Part shown: positions 27,323-35,022 of the stretch, in pieces
How the letters are laid out: the number at the start of each line of letters is the position of its first letter
How positions within the stretch are numbered: the stretch's first letter is position 1
From: Bacteroidota bacterium
GTDB lineage: Bacteria > Bacteroidota > Bacteroidia > Bacteroidales > NBLH01
NCBI GenBank assembly: GCA_025361565.1
Contig: JANYKN010000116.1
Span: forward strand, 410,470 to 474,469
DNA: 64,000 bases
Direction of reading: 5' to 3'
Position numbers and translations under genes: made by a program
The notes under the pieces: model-generated
Told to the model about the DNA's origin: nothing
Databases searched by the model: none
The model's input: the letters and a program-made list of their open reading frames with translations, nothing else

Positions 27323-30007
27323 TTGTATAAAAAATTAGCCATAAAATTTTTGGGAATCTTCCTATTTTCTCTTTGCACGGTTCAAATCAGTGCACAGGTT
27401 AATTTGCAGAGAGATTCGTTAAAAACAGAAAGGGATACCATTACTGTCGATTCACTATCTGCAAGCCCTGGCAATGAAAACGAGCTTAAATCACCTATCA
27501 AATATTCATCCAAAGATTCCATGATGTTTTCGTTAAAAACGAAAATGATTTTTGCTTATGGCGATGCCAAATTAGGCATGGATGAAATGAACCTCGAAGC
27601 CGGTTATATTAAAATGGATATGGATTCCAATTTTTTCTATGCCAAATCATTTGTTGACCAAAAAGGCCAGGAAACAGGCAAGCCTGTATTTACCCAAGGT
27701 GACGAAAAATATGAAATCAAAACGATTAAATACAATACCAAATCAAAAAAAGCACTTATAACGGATGTAGTCACCGAAATGGGTGGCGGTTATATGCAGG
27801 CGGCCATTACAAAAATGCATCCAAATAAAGAAATTGACCTGGCCAACGGCAAATTTAGCACCTGCGATGCCGCACATCCACATTTTTACATTCAATTGAC
27901 CAAGGCAAAAGTAATACCCAATAAAGCAATTTATTCAGGTCCGTTTTATTTTGTGATTTCTGATATTCCTATTTATCCACTTTTCTTGCCTTTTGGATAT
28001 TTCCCCAACCAAACCAAAAGGTCTTCGGGAATAATAATACCCACTTATGGTGAGGAAAAAAACAGAGGCTTTTTTTTACAACAGGGAGGATATTACTTTG
28101 CATTAAGCGACTATGTTGATTTAACTGTTTTGGGTGAAATTTATACTAGTGGAAGCTGGGGTGTTAACGTAAGATCAAATTATAAAAAAAGATATAAGTA
28201 CAGTGGAAATTTAGATTTTAGCTACAATAAAGTGGTTACCTCGGAAAAAGATTTAAAAGATTACAGCAAGTCAACCAATTTTTCGGTAAAATTAAATTAC
28301 ACCCGCGACCCTAAATCCATGCCCAACGCTTCGTTCAATGCAGCCATTGATTTTAGGTCATCAAAATTCAACCAGTATAACACCACGGAAATAAATAAAC
28401 AGGATCCTTTAAAAAATCTGGCTGACAATAATACCAATTCCAGCATAGCTTATACCAAATCATGGCCCAGCACCCCATTTCATTTTTCAATCAATGGATC
28501 TGCCAACCAGAATTTAACTGACAGCATGGTCAACCTTCAGTTCCCTACCATTTCATTGACTATGAATACCCAACACCCGTTTAAGAAAAAGATCCCTACC
28601 GGGAAAAACGCTTGGTACGAGCAAATTACTGTTGGTTTTTCAACGAACATGAAAAATAGCGTAAATATCAAGAGCAATTTGCTATTTACTGGTGAAGCAC
28701 TGAAAAGAATGAGCAATGGATTGCAATATGTTGTACCTATCTCAACAAGCTTGAAAGTACTGAAATATTTAATTTTAGCACCAAGTTTCAATTATACAGG
28801 CAGGGTTTATTCAAGCCAACTAAATAAAGTTAAACTGGATAATGACTGGATAGTTAACGGCGACACCATTATGAATACCGGAGATGTTCGTACAGATACG
28901 GTTCGGGGAATATACCATGTTTATGATTTTTCATTTTCGGCCCCGTTGAGTACAAAACTTTATGGAATGGTCAATTTCAAAAAGGGGAAAATTATGGCCA
29001 TCAGGCACGTAATGAGCCCTTCGGTTTCGTTTAGTTATAAACCCGATTTTGCAGACTTGAGGTGGAATTATTATGCTATGGATCCAACTGATTCTGTTTA
29101 TAATAAGGAAAAATATAATTTATATGCAAATGGTATTTATGGATCTCCGTCAGCAGGTAAATCAGGGAGTATCGGTTTTGGTTTAGATAATAATTTTGAG
29201 ATGAAAACCCACACCGGTGATACAGCTGCACCGGAAAAGAAAATTGTGCTACTTAATAGCCTGGGTTTTAGCACCAGTTATAATTTGGCGGCAGATTCAT
29301 TAAAATGGTCACCTATCTCAATTAGAGCAAACACAAAATTACTCAAGCAAATCAACGTAAGCTATTCTGCAACAGTGGTTCTGTATGATGTTGATTCCTT
29401 GGGTCGATTTATAAATATTCCTTATTATAAAGCAAATACTGGGTTGGGTCGTTTTACAAACAATAATATTACCTTAAGTGGATCCATTAGTTCCGAAACT
29501 TTTAAAAAGAAAAAAAAGGATGAGGAAAAGAAAAATCCCACTGAAAATAGCGAGGAAATGAATACAGACGCCAGTAAGGACTTGAAAGGAAACCAACAAA
29601 CTGAAAAAGATAAAAAGGAGGAAGGGCCAAAGCTGGATGCGGATGGCTATTCATTTAGTATGCCATGGAATCTATCGATAAATTATAGCTTCAATTTGTC
29701 CAACACTAAATTCAATATAGCAACTCAAAAATTTGAGCCAATTACAACACAGACGGTTAATTTGAATGGAGATTTGTCATTAACCGAAAAATGGAAAGTT
29801 AATGGGAGTTTAAACTATGACTTAGCAGCAAAAAAAATAAGCAATGTATCTATGTCCATTTCTCGCGATTTGCACTGCTGGCAAATGAGTTTCAATTGCA
29901 TTCCATTTGGTAAATGGCAGAGTTACTCTTTTAGGATAAATGTTAAATCATCAATGTTGCAGGGAGTTGAATATAAAAAGCAAAACAGTTGGGCAGATAA
30001 TTTTTAA
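27323..30007 (+). CDS. lptD: LPS assembly outer-membrane protein LptD
   Basis: 894 residues from TTG 27323. No in-frame ATG precedes the mature protein, and from this TTG the product begins with a classic signal peptide (YKKLAIKFLGIFLFSLCTVQISAQ). The frame extends to a TTG at 27257, which falls upstream of the candidate -7 box. An OstA-like beta-taco domain (about 60-250) leads to a large beta barrel with alternating strands. The product inserts LPS at the outer membrane. A charged Lys/Glu-rich stretch near residues 735-780 lies inside the barrel, possibly a surface loop. Confidence 0.9.
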   Translation: MYKKLAIKFLGIFLFSLCTVQISAQVNLQRDSLKTERDTITVDSLSASPGNENELKSPIKYSSKDSMMFSLKTKMIFAYGDAKLGMDEMNLEAGYIKMDMDSNFFYAKSFVDQKGQETGKPVFTQGDEKYEIKTIKYNTKSKKALITDVVTEMGGGYMQAAITKMHPNKEIDLANGKFSTCDAAHPHFYIQLTKAKVIPNKAIYSGPFYFVISDIPIYPLFLPFGYFPNQTKRSSGIIIPTYGEEKNRGFFLQQGGYYFALSDYVDLTVLGEIYTSGSWGVNVRSNYKKRYKYSGNLDFSYNKVVTSEKDLKDYSKSTNFSVKLNYTRDPKSMPNASFNAAIDFRSSKFNQYNTTEINKQDPLKNLADNNTNSSIAYTKSWPSTPFHFSINGSANQNLTDSMVNLQFPTISLTMNTQHPFKKKIPTGKNAWYEQITVGFSTNMKNSVNIKSNLLFTGEALKRMSNGLQYVVPISTSLKVLKYLILAPSFNYTGRVYSSQLNKVKLDNDWIVNGDTIMNTGDVRTDTVRGIYHVYDFSFSAPLSTKLYGMVNFKKGKIMAIRHVMSPSVSFSYKPDFADLRWNYYAMDPTDSVYNKEKYNLYANGIYGSPSAGKSGSIGFGLDNNFEMKTHTGDTAAPEKKIVLLNSLGFSTSYNLAADSLKWSPISIRANTKLLKQINVSYSATVVLYDVDSLGRFINIPYYKANTGLGRFTNNNITLSGSISSETFKKKKKDEEKKNPTENSEEMNTDASKDLKGNQQTEKDKKEEGPKLDADGYSFSMPWNLSINYSFNLSNTKFNIATQKFEPITTQTVNLNGDLSLTEKWKVNGSLNYDLAAKKISNVSMSISRDLHCWQMSFNCIPFGKWQSYSFRINVKSSMLQGVEYKKQNSWADNF

Positions 30008-30034
30008 TTAGCCTTTTTTATGCTTGAGGATTTA

Positions 30035-30042
30035 TAAATTTG
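30035..30042 (+). promoter_or_regulatory. Candidate -7 box before the DUF4159 gene
   Basis: TAAATTTG matches TAnnTTTG and lies 21 bp upstream of the ATG at 30064, so a separate transcript from lptD is possible. No matching -33 box is visible. Confidence 0.35.
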
Positions 30043-30063
30043 CATTTATACTGAAATTTTTAA

Positions 30064-30726
30064 ATGAAAAATGTCAAATCCATATTATTTTCGTTTGTTC
30101 TAGTTGCAACAACAATGTTCTGCAATGCTCAACAATCTCTAAAAATTGGGCTTCTGAAATACAATGGCGGCGGTGATTGGTACGCAAACCCAACTTCATT
30201 ACCCAATTTAATCAAATTCTGCAATCAAAATCTTAAAACCACTATTCAACTGAGCGATGCCACGGTTGAAGTTGGAAGTGAAGAACTTTTCAATTTCCCA
30301 TTTGTACACATGACTGGGCACGGAAATGTCCTGTTTTCAGGCGAAGAAGCAGCCAATCTCAGAAAATACCTAATTTCAGGCGGCTTTTTGCATGTGGATG
30401 ATAATTATGGGCTGGATCCATTTATTAGAAGAGAAATGAAAAAAGTATTTCCGGAGCTGGAGTTTGTTGAATTACCTTTTACGCATCCAATTTTCAATCA
30501 GAAATATAAGTTTCCTGATGGGTTGCCTAAAATCCATGAACATGATGGAAAAAGACCACAAGGTTTTGGATTAATTTTCGAAGGCAGACTAGTCTGCTTT
30601 TATACCTACGAATGCGATTTAGGCGATGGATGGGAAGATCCTGAAGTCCACCACGATTCGGAAGAAAAAAGGACTGAAGCATTAAAAATGGGTGCCAATA
30701 TTATCAGCTACTGTTTTAGCAGATAG
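30064..30726 (+). CDS. DUF4159 domain protein
   Basis: 220 residues, with a signal peptide (SILFSFVLVATTMFCNAQ) and one DUF4159 domain: LLKYNGGGDWYANPTSLPNLIKF, MTGHGNVLFSGEEAANLRKYL, GGFLHVDDNYGLDPF and FEGRLVCFYTYECDLGDGWEDP. The fold resembles ThuA-like glutamine amidotransferase-type domains, but the role is unknown. It lies 56 bp downstream of lptD and is likely periplasmic. Confidence 0.85.
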   Translation: MKNVKSILFSFVLVATTMFCNAQQSLKIGLLKYNGGGDWYANPTSLPNLIKFCNQNLKTTIQLSDATVEVGSEELFNFPFVHMTGHGNVLFSGEEAANLRKYLISGGFLHVDDNYGLDPFIRREMKKVFPELEFVELPFTHPIFNQKYKFPDGLPKIHEHDGKRPQGFGLIFEGRLVCFYTYECDLGDGWEDPEVHHDSEEKRTEALKMGANIISYCFSR

Positions 30727-30911
30727 TTTAGTTGTTACATAAAAACTTTAACAGGTTTTTTATCTTCTGCAATATAGACTGGTAGGCCTTTTACCATAAA
30801 AATGAATCAATAATTACAATAATTTCAAATTCGATTCTTTTAATTAAAAAAAATGTTGTAATATTGCAACCTGAATTTTTGAAAGCGAACATTATAAATC
30901 TTTAGAATAGC

Positions 30912-31259
30912 ATGGAATTAATTAAGATTGTTGAGAACGAATTTGCGGTAAAAAATGATCATCCTGCATTTGGAAGTGGTGATACCATAACCGTTCATTA
31001 TAAGATAGTTGAAGGGAATAAAGAAAGGATACAGCAGTTTAGAGGTGTAGTCCTTCAGCGTAGAGGCACTGGCAGTACTGAAACATTTACTGTTAGAAAA
31101 ATTTCAGGAAACGTAGGTGTTGAAAGAATTTTTCCTGTTAACTCGCCATTTATTGAAAAAATAGAACTCAATAAAAAAGGTAAAGTTCGCAGATCAAGAA
31201 TTTTCTATTTCAGAGAGCTTACAGGTAAAAAAGCAAGAATCAAAGAAAAAAGAATCTAA
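30912..31259 (+). CDS. rplS: 50S ribosomal protein L19
   Basis: 115 residues, full length. The N-terminal [25 protein letters not shown] and the conserved [48 protein letters not shown] are diagnostic of bacterial L19, which sits at the 30S-50S interface. Single gene here, followed 16 bp later by a clear terminator. Confidence 0.99.
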   Translation: MELIKIVENEFAVKNDHPAFGSGDTITVHYKIVEGNKERIQQFRGVVLQRRGTGSTETFTVRKISGNVGVERIFPVNSPFIEKIELNKKGKVRRSRIFYFRELTGKKARIKEKRI

Positions 31260-31275
31260 TCTTTTAAGATATTAC

Positions 31276-31303
31276 AAAAAACCTCCCTTACTGGAGGTTT
31301 TTT
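31276..31303 (+). terminator. Terminator after rplS
   Basis: An 11-bp stem with a GC-rich core (ACCTCC / GGAGGT) and 6-nt loop, ending in a T run to 31304. Textbook Rho-independent terminator. Confidence 0.93.
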
Positions 31304-31479
31304 TGTTTTAAATAGATTTCTTAAAATAATTATACGAATAATTCAAAACCGAAATCTCAGCTAAAACAATTATTATCTAAATAAATTCCATCAAAACCAA
31401 TCATTTAAAAAATACACTTGTCATTTTTCAAAAATTGTTATTAATTTTATAACACTAACGATTATTGAAAATTTCATCG

Positions 31480-32841
31480 ATGAACAAAAAGCTACAGGAT
31501 AAAATTCTTGCCGAAATACGGACCAAAGCGATAGAAAAAGACTTTGAACGCAAAAACGAACAAGAAATAAATGAAATGCGCGAGGCTAACATTGAGGCTC
31601 TTACAGAACTCACCTCCCTTTCACGTAAAGAAATTGAGGCAATTGCTGACGGAGTAAAAAAAGATCACTTGCTCAAACAAAAGCAAAAGAAAAATCGTAT
31701 TATTATTTTTTCCATTTCAGTAATTTTCATCATGTTCATTGCATATTTAATCGTTAAACCAAAGCCAGAGCTCAAAACAAGAATTGTTACAGACGATTTC
31801 AGCAACAATTCTTTCGAATGGTCCACCTACAATAATTTTAATTACAATCGATATTTCAAAAACAATCAATATATTTTCGAAAATAATAAAAGTGAATGGT
31901 GTTATTGGGATAATATTGCGGTTGATTTGCCTAAGAATTATGATGTTGAGCTGAGCTCCAGCTGGCAAAATGGAAAATTCGACGGTTATGGATTAGGCTT
32001 GCTAAACACAAACACTGATTATTTTGCATTTGTTCTTAGAGGTGATGGTTCGGTTAGTTTTGGAGAAGTGGTTGATAAAAAGTGGATAATTGATGATCCA
32101 TGGAAATCAGATGTTGCAAATAAAGGAAAAAAGCAAACAAATATTCAAAGGATAGAAGTTCGCGATCGGAATTTCAATTATTTTATCAATAACAAGTTGG
32201 TTCGTTCTGGAATTCTGGATCTTGAAATCAAGAAACTTGCACTTAGATGTTGCGGCCAGCAAACAGTAGCTTTTATTGATTTGAAAGTCACAAACACCGA
32301 TACAAAAAAAGTACTTTTAGATGAAAATTTCTCCAAACCTTCAGAGCAATGGAAGCCGGAAAAAGATTTTTTAGCTGAATCATCAGTTAAAGATGGAAAG
32401 TATGTTTTCAACTGTAACAACGATAATAATTGCTACTGGTCCACTTCGGAAATGCTCAAAATAACCGATAATTGCGAAATTGAATTAAGTTCTACATGGC
32501 TTTCGGGCGAGTTGGGAGATTATGGGCTAATGATTTTAAGCGACGACAACAATTATTATTCCTGCGAATTGCAGAATAATGGAGAAGCCCGTTTGGTAGA
32601 GTGTAAATCAGATACATATGTTTATGTCCAAAATTACATTAAAACCGGCCTTGAAAGCGATGGTAAACAAACGATAAAACAAAAAATAATTATTAAAAAT
32701 GGGGATATGACTTATTTTGTTAACGATCAACGAATAAAAACTGTTCCTGCAAATTTAGATTTTCCATGTAAAATAGCGATGAGAAATTGTGGAAAACAAT
32801 CGGTTGCATTTGACAATCTGAGCATTAAGTATTTTGAGTAA
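31480..32841 (+). CDS. Single-pass membrane protein with two duplicated beta-sandwich-like domains
   Basis: 453 residues from ATG 31480 (a TTG at 31465 is also open). A charged helical N-terminus (about 1-70) precedes one transmembrane helix (RIIIFSISVIFIMFIAYLIV). Two related domains of about 170 residues follow: each opens with F-S-N/K-P... then C-Y-W, then D-V/C-E-I/L-S-S-S/T-W, and each closes with a C-G-Q/K-Q-T/S-V-A-F-x-D/N-L motif. They look like LamG/DUF1080-like lectin sandwiches. Function unknown; the C-terminal part would be outside the cytoplasm. Confidence 0.7.
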   Translation: MNKKLQDKILAEIRTKAIEKDFERKNEQEINEMREANIEALTELTSLSRKEIEAIADGVKKDHLLKQKQKKNRIIIFSISVIFIMFIAYLIVKPKPELKTRIVTDDFSNNSFEWSTYNNFNYNRYFKNNQYIFENNKSEWCYWDNIAVDLPKNYDVELSSSWQNGKFDGYGLGLLNTNTDYFAFVLRGDGSVSFGEVVDKKWIIDDPWKSDVANKGKKQTNIQRIEVRDRNFNYFINNKLVRSGILDLEIKKLALRCCGQQTVAFIDLKVTNTDTKKVLLDENFSKPSEQWKPEKDFLAESSVKDGKYVFNCNNDNNCYWSTSEMLKITDNCEIELSSTWLSGELGDYGLMILSDDNNYYSCELQNNGEARLVECKSDTYVYVQNYIKTGLESDGKQTIKQKIIIKNGDMTYFVNDQRIKTVPANLDFPCKIAMRNCGKQSVAFDNLSIKYFE

Positions 32842-32917
32842 ACTTATGAAGTGTTTTATCGATCTCACAAAATTTTAAATTTTATATACCTTTGGTTCTT
32901 TAGGAATGTTAGTGAAA

Positions 32918-34960
32918 TTACTTAACAACGAATTCTACCCGACGGTTAATTGCCCGTCCTCTTTTTGTTAAGTTACTTGCCAAAGGTACTTTTTCACCGA
33001 ATCCTTTATAACTTATTCTATTTGAGGTTATTCCTTGGATACACATATAATCTTTTACCGCTTTAACCCTCTGCTGTGATAGTTCTATATTATATTCTGT
33101 AGTTCCTACATTATCAGTATGTCCATTTAATGCAATTTTAAGATCAGGATTTTCTTTCATAAACTCAACCAACTGATTGATATTTGATTTGCTAACATCG
33201 TCCAGTTCATAGGAATCATTCTCAAAATTAACATTATCCAGCCTGATTGGTTTATTTTTTTCAACTAATCCAATTTTCAGATCTACAGTGGTTGGAGGAT
33301 CATATAGTTCTTTTTCAGGTTCAATGAATTTTGAATTAAAAAAATGATCATCTTTTTTAACAGTTAGCAAAAAGCGTTCATCTTTTTTAACTGGCACAGC
33401 CACAGCATAATCGCCTGAATAGGAATCAACCATACCTTCAGTCATTACATTGCTCTGAAGACTTTTTAAACCAACATGTGCATCGGTTATTTCATCGCCT
33501 TCATCATTTGTTAATTTACCTTTTACAAATAATACTTTTTTAGGTCTGGCTGCTTCATAAAGTCCGGCTGAATATATGTCCCAGTTTCCATCTTTGCTGT
33601 ACGATCTGGATGAAAAGAAAATCCGCTTACCATTAGAGCTAACAATCAAACCAAGCTCATCGTTTTCAGTATTTATGGGATAACCCATATTTTTCGGTTC
33701 TGACCATTGCCCATTACCATTGTATTGTGAATAAAAAATATCTAAACCACCCAGGCCAAACCTTCCATTGGACGAAAAATAAAGGGTTTGACTATCAGAA
33801 TGGATAAATGGTGTTTTATCATCTCCTGCTGTATTAATTACCGGTCCTAAATTCTGAGCTTTACCCCAATTTCCATCTTTATCTTTCTCTGATTTATATA
33901 TATCCAAACCACCATATCCTCCATCGCGCGCACTAACAAAAAAAAGCACTTTATCATCTGCGGTAATAGTAGGCATTCCTTCAAATGTTTCTATTCCATT
34001 AATTTCTTTACCCAATCTTTTCAATGGTGACCATTTGCTTCTAATATAATCAGAAGTAAATATATCGCAGTTTTTATAGGAAGTATAATTGGCACGTTCA
34101 AACTCACAAATTGTAATATACAAATGATGATTATCAATTGTAATAGCTGCACCACCTTGATTTCTTCCATCATTAAACGGTTCTCCCATCGGAACTCCGC
34201 GCGTAAAAACAAAAGCAGAAGAATCAGACCAATCCCGCTCTGCAATGTTCAATTCTTCTACATTTTCTTCATACGCAGTATTCGGATTTTTTTTAAATCG
34301 TCTTGTAAAAAAGAGCAATTCTTCATCAGGTGAAATCAAAGGCAAAAATTCATCTTCAGAAGTACAAACATTAGCTAGCGGCTCAGGCTTGAATGGAACA
34401 GGATTATTGATTAAGTACATATAGTGCTTAATATTTTTGAGCATTGTTTGAGCCTCCTCATAATTTAAAGATGTTTCACTGTTATGCTCAATAAAAACAG
34501 TTAAAAAATCGTGTGCTTTTGTAAACTTTCTAATATTATAGTAGAACTCACCTAGGTAAAAATGTGATGAATAATAATTAAAGGATGGGCAATATTTTAC
34601 AACTTGTAGAAAATTTTTTTCGGCTAAGGTGTAATAATTATCAATTTTACTGATATAATTGGTGTCGAATGGTATTTTAACAACTTGAGAATAACACAAT
34701 TCACCATATTTATAATATGCGTCAACAAAATCTGGTTGCAGTTGAATAGCTTTTTCCAATAACGATAAGGCTTCTTTTAACTTATAAGCAGGTTTTCCAA
34801 CTGCCTCCTGATACAGTTTAATTGCATTCTGATTGGTTATTTCTTTACAATCGCCACGCTGTGCAAAAATTGCAGATTGGAAAAAGACAAATGAAATTAA
34901 TATCACAAACCATAAATAGCTGTTAATCTCAATTACAATATTATTTTTTTCCTGTTCCAT
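32918..34960 (-). CDS. OmpA-family outer-membrane protein with TPR and PD40 repeats
   Basis: 680 residues, ATG start, signal peptide (SYLWFVILISFVFFQSAIFAQ). An N-terminal TPR-like helical region (about 45-190) precedes WD40-like PD40 repeats (about 200-460, e.g. SPDEELLFFTRR, TADDKVLFFVSARDGGYGGLDIY, HSDSQTLYFSSNG). A carboxypeptidase-regulatory-like domain follows. The C-terminus is an OmpA peptidoglycan-binding domain (LNGHTDNVGTTEYNIELSQQRVKAV). PorE-like proteins of the T9SS/gliding machinery have this layout, so a cell-envelope anchoring role is likely. Confidence 0.9.
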   Translation of the reverse strand: MEQEKNNIVIEINSYLWFVILISFVFFQSAIFAQRGDCKEITNQNAIKLYQEAVGKPAYKLKEALSLLEKAIQLQPDFVDAYYKYGELCYSQVVKIPFDTNYISKIDNYYTLAEKNFLQVVKYCPSFNYYSSHFYLGEFYYNIRKFTKAHDFLTVFIEHNSETSLNYEEAQTMLKNIKHYMYLINNPVPFKPEPLANVCTSEDEFLPLISPDEELLFFTRRFKKNPNTAYEENVEELNIAERDWSDSSAFVFTRGVPMGEPFNDGRNQGGAAITIDNHHLYITICEFERANYTSYKNCDIFTSDYIRSKWSPLKRLGKEINGIETFEGMPTITADDKVLFFVSARDGGYGGLDIYKSEKDKDGNWGKAQNLGPVINTAGDDKTPFIHSDSQTLYFSSNGRFGLGGLDIFYSQYNGNGQWSEPKNMGYPINTENDELGLIVSSNGKRIFFSSRSYSKDGNWDIYSAGLYEAARPKKVLFVKGKLTNDEGDEITDAHVGLKSLQSNVMTEGMVDSYSGDYAVAVPVKKDERFLLTVKKDDHFFNSKFIEPEKELYDPPTTVDLKIGLVEKNKPIRLDNVNFENDSYELDDVSKSNINQLVEFMKENPDLKIALNGHTDNVGTTEYNIELSQQRVKAVKDYMCIQGITSNRISYKGFGEKVPLASNLTKRGRAINRRVEFVVK

Positions 34961-35022
34961 CCCTTATGAAAGAATATTTTGCAAATAGCCAATGATGGTT
35001 TTTATAAAATTAAACCATTCTT

